From Fen-183 sp036504335 (GTDB lineage Bacteria; Acidobacteriota; Thermoanaerobaculia; UBA5066): DNA of 64,000 nucleotides. The notes below the pieces were generated by a model. The model did not search any database. It worked only from the letters and a program-made list of their open reading frames with translations, and was not told the DNA's origin. The translations under genes were made by a program, and so were the position numbers. The stretch is from the NCBI GenBank assembly GCA_036504335.1, contig DASXVJ010000029.1:1-64000 (forward strand), written 5' to 3'. Below are positions 31,887 through 43,183 of the stretch, one piece after another (within the stretch, counting starts at the first letter, position 1; the number at the start of each line of letters is the position of its first letter).

Positions 31887-33503
31887 TCAGAGACTCTTCA
31901 GCGCCTCGAGCGCGGGCTCGAGCGCCTGGCGTCGCCTGAAGAAGTCGGCCCACGGGTCGCGCTTCTTCAGGCGCGCCGCGAAGTTCCCGATCGTGAAGTC
32001 CTCGGCGCGGAGGGACGGCACGACCTCGCTCCAGGCGAGCGGCGTCGAGACGGGCGCGTGGGGGCGCCGCCGGACGGAGTAGGGCGAGACGACGGTCTGG
32101 CCGAACGCGTTCCGGAAGGAGTCGAGGAAGACGCGCCCCTTCCGCGCCGCGATCCGCATCTCCATCGTGAGGTCCTTCGGCCAGGCCGCCGCGAGGCGCG
32201 TCCCGAGCGTCTTCGCGAACCAGGTGACCTCCTCGGTGCCCGGGCCGCGGACGATCGGCACGAAGACGTGGAGCCCCTTGCCGCCGGACGTCTTCACGTA
32301 CGAGACGAGCTCGAGGGCGTCGAGCGCCTGCTTCACCTTCAGAGCGGCGCCCACGGCGTCCGTGATGAGGCCCGAGTCCGGGTCGAGGTCGAAACAGACC
32401 CAGTCGGGCCTGTCGAGCTCGTCGGCGCGGCTGCCCCAGACGTGCGTCGCGATGCAGCCGAGGTTCGCGAGCGCGAGCTGCGTCTCGAGCTTCCCGCCCA
32501 CGACCGTGTTCGTCACCTTGCGGTCCTTGCCGTGGCGCACGACGACGGTCGGCGTGCCGGGCGGCAGGCTGGCGGGCTTCTCCTTCTGGTAGAAGCACTC
32601 GCCGCCGAGGCCGTCCGGGCAGCGCTCGAGCGAGAGCGGCCGGTCCTCGACCCACGGGCGCAGCTTGTCGAAGACGCCCGCGTAGAACGCGACGAGGTCG
32701 CCCTTCGTCCACCCCTCCTCGGGCCAGAAGACCTTGTCCGGGTTGGAGACGGGGACGGGGAAGGAAGACGAAGAATTCTTGGAAGGTGAGGAGGGGAGAG
32801 GCGCACCCCGGGGGCGTGAATGCCAGACGGCGGGGGACTCCTTTTGCTTTCGCTGAAGCAGCTTCGGATTCTTCAGCAGCTTCTCGACCTCGGCGACGGG
32901 GTCGCCCGTGGAAGCCTTCTCGACGTCGCCGCCTTCGTCGATGGCAATCTGCGTGAGCAGCCGGTTCGATACGACGGACCGCGGGCGCGTCTCGGCGACG
33001 TCCTCGTCCGAGGCGAAGTCGTCGCGGTGCTTGATGAGGAGCCACGAAGGCTTCGACGAGCCGCCCCATCCCTTCGTGCGGACCAGCACCCACGAGCCCT
33101 TCAGCTTCTCGCCGTGGAGCGTGAACTTCAGGTCGCCCTTCTTCAACGCCGCGTCCACGTCGGGCGACTCCGGCGCCCACGTGCCGCGGTCCCAGACCAT
33201 CACCGTGCCGCCGCCGTACTCCGCGGCCGGGATGATTCCCTCGAACGCCGCGTACTCGATCGGGTGGTCTTCGACGTGAGACGCCATCCGCTTGACGGCC
33301 GGGTCGAGCGAGGGGCCCTTCGGAATCGCCCACGAAAGCAGGACGCCGTTCCATTCCAGCCGGAAGTCGTAGTGGAGGGCCGTCGCCCTGTGCTTCTGGA
33401 CGACGTAGGCGAGGCCTTTTCCGCTCCTCTTCGGCGCCTTCGCGCCGGCAGGCTCGGGGGTGACGTCGAAGCGGCGTTTCTTCCGGTATTCCTCGAGAGG
33501 CAT
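31887..33503 (-). CDS. ligD: LigD-type protein: phosphoesterase plus polymerase, no ligase domain
   Basis: A 538-residue DNA repair protein. Residues about 30-150 are the 3'-phosphoesterase domain (HYDFRLEWNGVLLSWAIPKG with His/Asp/Arg ligands; EDHPIEYAAFEG; GGGTVMVWDRGTW). Residues about 250-535 are the archaeo-eukaryotic primase-type polymerase (CFDLDPD with the catalytic Asp pair; KTSGGKGLHVFVP). The ATP-dependent ligase domain present in full-length LigD is absent, and no Ku gene is in the window. It would process ends and fill gaps in non-homologous end joining. A tract pair lies in the linker, encoding PSSPSKNSSSSFP. Start ATG 33503 gives the usual LEEYRKKRRFD opening. Confidence 0.92.
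   Translation of the reverse strand: MPLEEYRKKRRFDVTPEPAGAKAPKRSGKGLAYVVQKHRATALHYDFRLEWNGVLLSWAIPKGPSLDPAVKRMASHVEDHPIEYAAFEGIIPAAEYGGGTVMVWDRGTWAPESPDVDAALKKGDLKFTLHGEKLKGSWVLVRTKGWGGSSKPSWLLIKHRDDFASDEDVAETRPRSVVSNRLLTQIAIDEGGDVEKASTGDPVAEVEKLLKNPKLLQRKQKESPAVWHSRPRGAPLPSSPSKNSSSSFPVPVSNPDKVFWPEEGWTKGDLVAFYAGVFDKLRPWVEDRPLSLERCPDGLGGECFYQKEKPASLPPGTPTVVVRHGKDRKVTNTVVGGKLETQLALANLGCIATHVWGSRADELDRPDWVCFDLDPDSGLITDAVGAALKVKQALDALELVSYVKTSGGKGLHVFVPIVRGPGTEEVTWFAKTLGTRLAAAWPKDLTMEMRIAARKGRVFLDSFRNAFGQTVVSPYSVRRRPHAPVSTPLAWSEVVPSLRAEDFTIGNFAARLKKRDPWADFFRRRQALEPALEALKSL
32761..32875. repeat. Inverted tract pair 4 in ligD (B arm weak)
   Basis: A contains GAAGACGAAGAATTCTTGG and AAGGTGAGGAGGGG. 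The candidate B arm (32838-32875) is diverged and may not belong. The A arm encodes the Ser-rich linker between the phosphoesterase and polymerase domains. Confidence 0.4.
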
Positions 33504-33641
33504 CGGAGGAACGATACGGGGAACCCGGCCCGGCCGCCAGATTCGCCGCTTCTGCGTGCTAGCATCGACCGCTCTCCGGACGGTCGCGACCCCGGGACGT
33601 GGCTTGCTCGGGAGCCATTGGAGGAGGCGCACGGCGGGGCG

Positions 33642-36184
33642 ATGGACGACACCCAGCATCCTATCGATCCGGATGTGAAGGAAGCGCTCCTCGAGCTTCA
33701 GTGCTACCTGTCCGACAGCCTCGCGCCTCTCATGGTGGCCGAGTCGATCAACCTGCTCCTCGACCAGCCCGCTGCGATCGCTGCGACCGAGGTGCAGGCG
33801 TGGACGATCGCGCAGTTCCGGGGACGGGGCCAGAACGTGCCGATCTCGGACTACCTCTACCACGCCGTCGAGAAGCTCCACGCGATGGGGCAGTACGAGC
33901 TCGTGCCGCGCGATCCGCTGCGCCGCTTCCTCCAGGACCTCTCCCAGCAGCTTCTGGCGTTCTGCCCCCCGGCCGACCGGGAAATGCTCCGTCAGAATCT
34001 GGGCCGGTTGGGCCAGGCGGAGAGCGTCCTCGCGGCCCCGGTCGAGATGCTGCACCGGCAGGGAACGACCGCCGACGCGCCTTCCGCCGCCAAGCGCGCG
34101 TCCGGCGAGCACGGCGTGCCGCTGTCGTCTCAGACGGTCTCCGACCTCCGGCACCTCTCGATGCTCCTCGAGCGCCTCGGCCCCCTCCAGGCGCTGCCCC
34201 CGTCGGAGGCCGCTCTCTTCGGCGCCGCGGCGGCCCCCGGGAGCCAGGCGCCGGCCCCCGGAGGCGGTTCGCCCGCGGCCTTCGGGGCCATGATCCAGTC
34301 CCCGCGGGAAGCGCTCGTGGCCCAGGTCCTCGCGGTCGCCGCGATCGCGGCCCGGTCGGACGGGGAGCTCGCTCAGGCGCTGGAGCGCCTGCGCGCCGCC
34401 GGGGTGGACGTGCCGTCCGGCGAGGTCATCCGGACCCTGGGCCGGTCGATCCCGCCGTGGCCTCTCTCCCTTCCGTCCGAGCCCGTCGAGGAGGCGCTGT
34501 CGTCCGCGCGCGCCTCCGCGACGCAGGCCATTCGCCGCGTCGTCACCCTTCCCAAGGACCAGGAGGAGGTCGGGAAGCGCTTCCACGAGATGGTGGCCGC
34601 GGCCGTCGAGCAGCTGAACCAGGGCTCGCTGACGCGGGCCTCGCGGATGTTCGACGTCGCCGAGAAGCTCGTCGTCGAGAACAAGGTCAGCCCTCTCTCG
34701 CTCGAGGCCACGCGGAAAAAAGCCCAGGATTCGGTGGACCTCGAGCGCGTCCGCAGTCTCGGCGAGGACGCGCGGAACCAGCAGCCTCTCGCGAGAATCC
34801 TCTCGTTCTTCCCGGGGCTCTCGGTCGGGACGCTCATCCAGGAGCTGCACGTCGAGGAGAAACGGGAACGCCGCCGCCTCCTCCTCTCCCTCCTCGAGAT
34901 TTACGGCCCCGAGGCGCGCGCGGCGTCGCTCGACGTTCTCCGCCAGCTCGCCGCCGTCGGCGCCCCCGAACAGGATTGGCACTTCAAGCGGAACCTCCTC
35001 TACCTTCTCCGCAAGACGCCGCGGCCGGCGGATCAGACGCCGGACGCGGAGATGGACGCCGTCATCCCGTTCGCCGACCCTTCGCTCCCGCCGCCGATCG
35101 TCAAGGAGGCGATCGCGGGCCTCGCGGCGATCAAGCACGAGCGCTCCGAGGCGGTGCTCGTCACCCTCGTGCAGGGCCTCGAGGCGATGCTCGCGAAGAA
35201 GGGCGACGCCCCGTTCGACGAGGCCGAGCTCCAGCCGCTCCTCGACCGGGCGGTCTCGGCGCTCGCGCGATTCGGAAGCCCGACCGCGCGGCGCGTCGTC
35301 GTCGAGCACGGGCTGAAGAGGAAGAGCGGCCTCGGCGACGTCGGCGCCCGGCTGGCCGAGCTCGCGAGCCAGGACCTCACGGACGACCCGGAGCTCGTGA
35401 GCCTCCTCCTCAAGAGCGCGCGGGCCGAGATGCCCTTCAAGGTGTTCGGCCTCACGCTGAAGAAGCGCGAGGACCGGCTCGCTCCGATCGTCGAGGCGCT
35501 GTCCGGCACCCCCTCACCGGGCGTCCGGAAGGTGTTCGAGGAGATCGTCGAGAAGCACGCGGACACGCCTGCCGCCAGGGCGGCGTCGCGCGCTCTCGCG
35601 GCGTTCGACGCGCCGAAGGCCGCGGAGGAAGGGCAGGCGAGCCTCATGGGCGACCTCGCGATCTTCGAGCTGCCTGCTCTCCTCCAGAGCCTCGCCTCCA
35701 CGGAAGTGACGGGCGCGCTGTCGCTGCGCGACACGGGCGGTTCCGTGGTCGGGAAGTTCCTCCTCGAAAACGGCAGGATCCGGTCCGCCGAAGCGTTCGG
35801 GCTGAAGGGCGACGACGCCTGCTTCCAGCTGTTCGAGCGCCCCACCGGCGGCACGTTCTCGTTCGTGCGCCAGCCGGCGCTGCCTCCCCTCCGCGAGGGC
35901 GAGAGCCTGCGCGAGGTCGTCTCGATCCTTCTCGAGGGAATGAGGCGCTACGACGACTTCCAGCGCTTCTCGGCGCTCGTTCCCGACGACCTCGTGCTCG
36001 CGCCGACGGGGACGAAGCCGTCGACGGAGCCGGAAGAGGCGGACGGCGCGCTCCAGAAGGCCGTGTGGACGAAGGCGTCCGGCGGGGCGACCCCGAAAGC
36101 AATCGAGTCGGCGGTGGCCGCCGACTCGTACCGGATCCGGAGATTGCTCGTCAGGTGGGTGGAAGAGGGGAGCCTGAAGGCCGC

Positions 36185-36188
<4 letters not shown>
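33642..36188 (+). CDS. HEAT-like repeat protein with C-terminal DUF4388 (PATAN) domain
   Basis: An 848-residue cytosolic protein. The N-terminal 150 residues are helical (DVKEALLELQCYLSDSLAPLMV), the middle consists of helical repeats resembling HEAT/TPR arrays, and residues about 669-770 form a DUF4388/PATAN domain (MGDLAIFELPALLQSLAS; TGALSLRDTGGSVVGKFLLENGRIRSA; FERPTGGTFSF). DUF4388 is common in regulatory proteins of deltaproteobacteria-like and acidobacterial genomes, where it is thought to mediate protein interactions. Partners are unknown. A -10-like TAGCAT lies at 33560-33565. The stop shares CTAG with the convergent acs stop. Confidence 0.75.
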
Positions 36189-38203
<2,015 letters not shown>

Positions 38204-38295
38204 GGCGTGTGCTCCTTCTGATCTTCTTTCGAGGAGTGGCGGACGGCCGGGCTCACGCGGGACGGGGAATCCCCGCCCCGCGGAGCCGCGCGGGG

Positions 38296-39456
38296 TCAGT
38301 AGTAGAAGAGCTGGACCTGGACGGTGTACTGGTTCGTCGTCGCGGTGTTCGGATCGTTCGGGAGCTGCTTGCGCGTCCAGCCGCCCTTGAAGTTGAAGTT
38401 CGCGCCGTACGGGTACCAGCCGAGGCCGAGCTGGAGGAAGTTCTTGTTCAGCGAGTCGCAGCCGGCCGCCGGGCACCCCGCCGTGCCGTTCTTGTACATC
38501 TGGGTTTCGTAGCGGGCGAACGGCATGAGCTTGATGTCGCCGCCGGTGTAGAAGCCGGCCTCGGCGAAGACGACGTCCTGCTTGAAGAGCGCGGCCGTCG
38601 GGAACGTCACGCCGCCGTCGTAGTGAATGTAGTCGACCTGCGCCGTGACGCCGCCCTTCCCGACGGGATAGTCGAAGAAGACGTCGCCGGCGTAGGCCGA
38701 GTAGTCGCTCTGGGTGTCGTAGCTCGCGCCGAACGCGAGGATCTTCTTCTTGCCGAGGTACGTGCCCGGGTAGAACTGAACCTTCTCGACGTCGAACACG
38801 TTGTACTGGACGCGTCCCGTGAACCGGAACGAGTTCTTCACGCCGGGGGCGCGGAAGCCCGAGTAGACGCCCGCGCGGTACTCGAGGTGATCGCCCGCGA
38901 AGTAGCCCTTGGCCTGGAAGCCCGTGTCGCGGCCGATGGAGGACTGGGTCGACGCGCTCTCCTGGAAGGACCACGTCCCGTAGTCCATCGACAGGAGCGT
39001 CGCCGCGCTCGAGTTGCAGTTGCGGCAGAGCGGGATGAGGATGAGGCCGCCCTGGATGTGGAATTCGTTCGAGATGCCCCAGTCGAGGTAGGCGTCCTGG
39101 ACGATGAACCCGGTGCCGGGCGCCTTGCCGCCGGCGCCGCCCGCCACCGTCTGCGTGGACTTCCCGAGGTTCGGGTTGTCCGTCATGAAGAAGAACGTGA
39201 CGTCCTTCGCCACCTGCCCGCCGAGGAAGAATCGGGCTCGCCGCAGGAAGAGGTTCTGCTGGAAGCCGGCCTGGTTCCCGGCCGCGTCCGACTGGCCGTT
39301 CCAGTCCGCCCATCCCTGCAGCAGGATGCCGAGGCGGAAGTTCACGTTGTCGTTGACCTTGATGATCGCCTGGGCGCTGGCGAGACCGGGCAGCAACGCC
39401 ACGACGACGGCCAGGGCGACGAGAGCCACGCGAGCGGAAAGGATCCTTGAACGCAC
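38296..39456 (-). CDS. Outer-membrane porin, paralogue of the first porin
   Basis: A 386-residue porin with signal peptide (SARVALVALAVVVALLPG, cleavage after ASAQA), a mature start IIKVNDNVNFRLGILLQ, and barrel strands ending in QLFYY. The block GKSTQTVAGGAGGKAPGTGF is almost the same as in the porin at 2380-3570. Two Cys pairs (PLCRNC and GCPAAGC) could form loop disulfides. GTG 39456 follows a strong RBS (AAGGAGGAAGGT); an earlier ATG at 39531 would precede the signal peptide by 25 residues and lies inside the promoter region. The gene upstream of acs and near an organic-acid symporter suggests a role in carboxylate entry, an inference from position. Confidence 0.82.
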   Translation of the reverse strand: MRSRILSARVALVALAVVVALLPGLASAQAIIKVNDNVNFRLGILLQGWADWNGQSDAAGNQAGFQQNLFLRRARFFLGGQVAKDVTFFFMTDNPNLGKSTQTVAGGAGGKAPGTGFIVQDAYLDWGISNEFHIQGGLILIPLCRNCNSSAATLLSMDYGTWSFQESASTQSSIGRDTGFQAKGYFAGDHLEYRAGVYSGFRAPGVKNSFRFTGRVQYNVFDVEKVQFYPGTYLGKKKILAFGASYDTQSDYSAYAGDVFFDYPVGKGGVTAQVDYIHYDGGVTFPTAALFKQDVVFAEAGFYTGGDIKLMPFARYETQMYKNGTAGCPAAGCDSLNKNFLQLGLGWYPYGANFNFKGGWTRKQLPNDPNTATTNQYTVQVQLFYY

Positions 39457-39809
39457 ACCTTCCTCCTTACACGTCAGCACGCCGAAAGAGCGGCACGAAC
39501 GGAAGCGCATCAATGTGAAAACGATAAACACCCAGTGGATTCCACGTCAACTGGAATCTCTGTCGAGACACGATCTCTTTTCGGGCCCCGGAGCGCCTCG
39601 ATTGCGTTAACACCGCCTCCGGTTTCCGCTTGACATCCCGGAGGACTCTGAAAGACTTCCGCTAGATTTTTCGACGAATCGGGGAGGCAACGTCCGCGCG
39701 GGCTCGACGGAGCGGCGGAGTGATATCAGCGGAACTCCCGCGCACCGTGCGGGGCTTTCCATCGGGCTAAGTTCAATCGGCCAAAGGCCGTATGACAGGG
39801 AGGAATTGG
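39457..39809. promoter_or_regulatory. 353-base divergent promoter region: porin / MHS symporter
   Basis: This region has no gene. For the porin (minus), TTGACG (39545-39550) is followed after 16-17 bases by TTTATC/TTATCG (39522-39528), about 70 bases before the GTG. A perfect inverted repeat GATTCCA-N7-TGGAATC (39538-39558) overlaps that -35 and looks like an operator. For the symporter (plus), TTGACA (39630-39635) is present without a clear -10. The region is AT-richer than its surroundings. Confidence 0.5.
39538..39558. promoter_or_regulatory. Inverted repeat GATTCCA-N7-TGGAATC, candidate operator
   Basis: The seven-base arms are exactly complementary and flank the -35 hexamer of the putative porin promoter, the classic location for repressor binding. 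No obvious regulator gene is adjacent. Confidence 0.45.
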
Positions 39810-41426
39810 ATGAGCACAGCGGCACCCGCGGAATCAGGCAACCGGGTCATCACGTCCGCCGAGGAGAGGCGCGTCATCGTCGCGTCGTCGGTCGGCACGG
39901 TCTTCGAGTGGTACGACTTTTACCTCTACGCCACTCTCGCACCGTTCTTCGCGAGCCTCTTCTTCCCGAAGGGAAACGAGACGGCGGCCCTCCTCTCGGC
40001 CTTCGTCACGTACGCGGCGGGATTCCTCGTCCGTCCGTTCGGCGCCCTCATCTTCGGGCGCGTCGGCGACCTCGTCGGGAGGAAGTACACGTTCCTCGTG
40101 ACGATCGCCGTCATGGGCGGCGCGACCGCGGCCGTCGGGTTCCTGCCGACGTTCGCGACCATCGGATGGTGGGCTCCCGCGATGCTCGTGCTCCTGCGCC
40201 TTCTGCAGGGCCTCGCCCTCGGCGGTGAGTACGGCGGCGCGGCGACGTACGTCGCCGAGCACGCTCCCGACCACCGGCGCGGCTACGCGACGAGCTGGAT
40301 TCAGACGACGGCGACCGTCGGGTTCTTCATGGCCCTCATCGTCATCTACGCCTGCCGGGCGTGGATCCCGGCCGCGGACTTCTCCAACTGGGGATGGCGC
40401 ATCCCGTTCGTCATTTCGCTCGTGCTCCTCGCGATCTCCATCTACATCCGCCTGAAGCTCCAGGAATCGCCGATCTTCCAGCGCCTCAAGGCGCAGGGGA
40501 AGCGTTCCAAGTCGCCCATCAAGGACAGCTTCTTCAAGTACCCGAACAACAAGTACGCGGCGCTCGCCCTCTTCGGCGCCACCGCGGGCCAGGGCGTCGT
40601 CTGGTACACGGGCCAGTTCTACGCGCTTTTCTTCCTCACGATCACGCTGAAGATGGACTGGCAGACGGCCTACACCCTGATCGCGCTGTCCCTGCTCATC
40701 GGGACGGGATTCTTCATCGTGTTCGGAGCGCTCTCGGACAAGATCGGCCGGCTGAAGATCATTCTCTTCGGCTGCCTGATCGCGGCCCTCACGTACATTC
40801 CTCTGTTCAAGGCCCTCACGCACTACGGGAACCCGTCCCTCGAGAAGTACCAGGATTCGGTCCCGGTCACGATCGCGGGGACGAACTGCCAGATGCACAT
40901 CTTCGTGACGCCGTTCACGAAGTTCTCGCCGTGCGACAAGGCCCAGGACTTCATCGCGAAGCAGGGGCTGTCGTTCACGACGCTCCCGCCGCAGGGTGAC
41001 GACGTCGTCATCAAGATCGGAAGCATCGAGATCAAGGGCTACGACGAGGCGAAGCTCAAGGACGCCATGAAGACGACGGGCTATCCGAACCCGCCGTTCA
41101 AGAAGGCCGAGATGAACTTCGGGATGGTCCTCCTCATCCTCTTCATCATGGTCATCTACGTGACCATGGTGTACGGGCCGATCGCGGCCTTCCTCGTCGA
41201 GCTGTTCCCCGCGAACATCCGGTACACGTCGATGTCTCTCCCGTACCACATCGGCAACGGATGGTTCGGCGGAATGCTTCCCCTCATCGCCACGGCGTGG
41301 GTCGCCGCGTCAGGCAACATCTACCAGGGCCTCTGGTACCCGATCATCGTCTCCGTCATCACGGTCGTCATCGGCGGCCTGTTCCTGCGCGAGACGAAGG
41401 ACGTCAAGATCCACGAAGAAGTCTGA
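39810..41426 (+). CDS. MHS-family MFS symporter (ProP-like)
   Basis: A 538-residue major facilitator of the metabolite:H+ symporter family. Family hallmarks are TVFEWYDFYLYATLAPFF at the first helix (key residues EWYDF), RPFGALIFGRVGDLVGRKYTF (MFS motif A, with GDxxGRK), and LRLLQGLALGGEYGGAATYVAEH (key residues QGxxxGGExGG). A soluble insertion of about 90 residues with two Cys lies between the last helices, which also occurs in other MHS members as I recall. Likely substrates are dicarboxylates, ketoglutarate or betaine-like compounds. ATG 39810 has GGAGG upstream. It ends at a strong terminator. Confidence 0.9.
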   Translation: MSTAAPAESGNRVITSAEERRVIVASSVGTVFEWYDFYLYATLAPFFASLFFPKGNETAALLSAFVTYAAGFLVRPFGALIFGRVGDLVGRKYTFLVTIAVMGGATAAVGFLPTFATIGWWAPAMLVLLRLLQGLALGGEYGGAATYVAEHAPDHRRGYATSWIQTTATVGFFMALIVIYACRAWIPAADFSNWGWRIPFVISLVLLAISIYIRLKLQESPIFQRLKAQGKRSKSPIKDSFFKYPNNKYAALALFGATAGQGVVWYTGQFYALFFLTITLKMDWQTAYTLIALSLLIGTGFFIVFGALSDKIGRLKIILFGCLIAALTYIPLFKALTHYGNPSLEKYQDSVPVTIAGTNCQMHIFVTPFTKFSPCDKAQDFIAKQGLSFTTLPPQGDDVVIKIGSIEIKGYDEAKLKDAMKTTGYPNPPFKKAEMNFGMVLLILFIMVIYVTMVYGPIAAFLVELFPANIRYTSMSLPYHIGNGWFGGMLPLIATAWVAASGNIYQGLWYPIIVSVITVVIGGLFLRETKDVKIHEEV

Positions 41427-41464
41427 AGAGAGACAAAGCGAAAGAGTTTCTTAGAAAGTATTGC

Positions 41465-41495
41465 GGGCCGGGGGATTCTTCTCCCGGCCCTTTTT
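41465..41495 (+). terminator. Intrinsic terminator of the MHS symporter gene
   Basis: Stem GGGCCGGG / CCCGGCCC with a 10-base loop that can extend the stem further, followed by TTTTTC. It lies 38 bases after the stop codon. Confidence 0.85.
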
Positions 41496-41528
41496 CATTG
41501 CTGCGAGTACCAGGCTGGAATGCCCCCG

Positions 41529-41535
41529 GTACACT
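41529..41535 (+). promoter_or_regulatory. -10-like GTACACT before nhaA
   Basis: GTACACT lies 6 bases before the GTG start of nhaA, directly after the upstream terminator. There is no Shine-Dalgarno, so this is one of several probable leaderless promoters in the window. Confidence 0.4.
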
Positions 41536-41541
41536 CGCCGC

Positions 41542-42744
41542 GTGCCCGCTGAAAGCACGATCCGCCCGTCAGCCTTTCTAAGGAATTTTCTTCGGTCCGA
41601 AGCTCTCTCTGGAATCCTCCTCCTCGCCGCCGCGGTCGCCGCGATCGCCCTCGCGAACTCGCCTCTCAAGGACGCGTACGCCCACGCCACGCACCTTCCC
41701 CTCCGGTTCGGCGACGGTTCGTGGCGCGTGGACACGACGCTCCTCCATGCGACCAACGACGGGTTGATGGCCGTCTTCTTCCTCGTCGTCGGGCTCGAGA
41801 TCAAGCGAGAGTTCCTGACGGGAGAGCTTGCCGGGAAGGGCGCCGCGATTCTCCCCGTGGCGGCCGCGTGCGGGGGAGCGGCCGTCCCCGCGGCGATCTA
41901 CGCCGCGTTCAACGCCGGGACGCCCGCGGCGCACGGATGGGGCATCCCGATGGCGACGGACATCGCGTTCGCCGTGGGCGTCCTCGCGCTCCTCGGCCGG
42001 CACGTGGCGCCCGTGTTCAAGGTCTTCCTCACCGCCGTGGCGGTCGTCGACGACCTGATCGCGGTTCTCGTGATCGCCTTCTTCTACACGTCGGGGCTGA
42101 ACCTCGGCGCGCTCGCCGTCGTGGCCGGCGCGTGCGCGGTCCTCTACGCGTTCAACCGGGCGGGCGTCCAGTCCCTCGCCCCGTACCTCCTCGTCGGAGC
42201 CGTCCTCTGGGCCGCCATGGCGCGGTCCGGCGTCCACGCGACGATCGCGGGCGTCCTGCTCGGCATGAGCGTTCCCGCGACGGGCGCGCAGACATCGCCC
42301 CTCCGCCGGCTGGAGCACGCTCTCCACCCCTGGGTCGCGTGGGGGATCATGCCGGTCTTCGCCCTCGCGAACGCGGGCGTGACGGTGCCGGCGGGGCAGG
42401 TTGGAGCGATGCTCACGTCGCCGATCGCGCTCGGAATCGTCGTCGGGCTCTTCTTTGGAAAGCAGGTCGGGATTTTCGGGACGACGTTCCTGCTGGCACG
42501 GCTCGGCGTCGGCACGGTTCCCGCGGACGCCCGGGGACGGCGTTCTCTCTGGGGCGTCGCGCTGCTCGGCGGGATCGGGTTCACGATGTCGCTCTTCGTG
42601 AGCGGACTCGCGTTCCATGGAGAAGCGATGACGGACGTTTCCAAGGCCGCGATCCTCGCGGGCTCGTTGATGTCGGGTCTCGCCGGCGCGGCCGTTCTCG
42701 CGAGCGTCCCCGAGCCGGTGGCGGGAGACGCGGACGCCGGTTAG
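41542..42744 (+). CDS. nhaA: Na+/H+ antiporter NhaA
   Basis: A 400-residue inner-membrane antiporter exporting Na+ in exchange for H+. Family landmarks are FLRSEALSGILLLAAAVAAI (first helix), LEIKREFLTGEL (pH-sensor region), GWGIPMATDIAFAVGVLALLG (the conserved TDIAFA Asp), and VAVVDDLIAVLVIAFFYT (the Asp pair of the ion site). GTG 41542 gives the typical length; no other start is suitable because the upstream terminator intervenes. The N-terminal codons coincide with a B tract, although the encoded residues are acceptable for the family. Confidence 0.94.
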   Translation: MPAESTIRPSAFLRNFLRSEALSGILLLAAAVAAIALANSPLKDAYAHATHLPLRFGDGSWRVDTTLLHATNDGLMAVFFLVVGLEIKREFLTGELAGKGAAILPVAAACGGAAVPAAIYAAFNAGTPAAHGWGIPMATDIAFAVGVLALLGRHVAPVFKVFLTAVAVVDDLIAVLVIAFFYTSGLNLGALAVVAGACAVLYAFNRAGVQSLAPYLLVGAVLWAAMARSGVHATIAGVLLGMSVPATGAQTSPLRRLEHALHPWVAWGIMPVFALANAGVTVPAGQVGAMLTSPIALGIVVGLFFGKQVGIFGTTFLLARLGVGTVPADARGRRSLWGVALLGGIGFTMSLFVSGLAFHGEAMTDVSKAAILAGSLMSGLAGAAVLASVPEPVAGDADAG

Positions 42745-42759
42745 ACTCCTCGGTCGAGG

Positions 42760-43164
42760 ATGGCCATCTTCGGGAAAAGCTCGCAAGGCCCGGCACCCGC
42801 GGGCCGCGTCGAGCCGGCGCGCGGGCCGTCCGTCATCGGGCCCCACACTCGAGTCCAGGGCGAGCTCCTCGGAGACGAGGACGTCCTGGTGGAAGGCCGC
42901 CTGGAGGGGCGCGTCCTCCTCGCGCGCGAGTTCCGCGTCGCCGCGGGCGCCGTCGTCGTCGCCGACGTGCACGCGGGCACCGTCGTGATCGCCGGTGAGG
43001 TCGTCGGCGACGTGAGCGCGACCGAGCGCGTCGAGATCCTGCCCTCCGGGTCCCTGGAAGGAAACATCCGCGCCCCCAAGGTCGCCGTCGGCGACGGGGC
43101 GCGATTCAAGGGGAGCGTCGACATGAGCGCCGGGCCCCCTCCCGGCGGCGACGCCCCCAGCTGA
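42760..43164 (+). CDS. Bactofilin
   Basis: A 134-residue polymer-forming cytoskeletal protein. The central DUF583 domain (about residues 24-115) shows the right-handed beta-helix pattern of short Gly/Val repeats: SVIGPHTRVQGELLGDEDVLVEGRLEG and VVIAGEVVGDVSATERVEILPSG (key repeats GEL, GRLEG, GDV). Pro-rich tails flank the domain, as is usual. Bactofilins form membrane-associated filaments that position cell-wall or polarity factors. ATG 42760 has a GAGG upstream, and TTAGACT lies 13 bases before. The downstream aldehyde dehydrogenase begins 19 bases later. Confidence 0.93.
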   Translation: MAIFGKSSQGPAPAGRVEPARGPSVIGPHTRVQGELLGDEDVLVEGRLEGRVLLAREFRVAAGAVVVADVHAGTVVIAGEVVGDVSATERVEILPSGSLEGNIRAPKVAVGDGARFKGSVDMSAGPPPGGDAPS

Positions 43165-43183
43165 CCGAAAGGAACCTCCGCAC

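Larger units (their letters stand above)
41436..41596. repeat. Inverted tract pair 5 (A 41436-41462, B 41571-41596)
   Basis: A (GAAAGAGTTTCTTAGAAAG) lies between the symporter stop and its terminator. B (CCTTTCTAAGGAATTTTC then TTCGG) lies in codons 11-18 of nhaA, encoding AFLRNFLR with codons such as CTA that are rare elsewhere in the window. Confidence 0.55.

Noticed and set aside
38220..38240. Possible extra A tract upstream of acsA
   Set aside because: GATCTTCTTTCGAGGAGTGG resembles the TTCTTCGAGTGG variants but is too diverged and has no partner.
39630..39635. TTGACA as a full promoter for the MHS symporter
   Set aside because: The -35 is perfect, but no -10-like hexamer better than 3 of 6 lies at 16-18 bases; kept only as part of the regulatory region.
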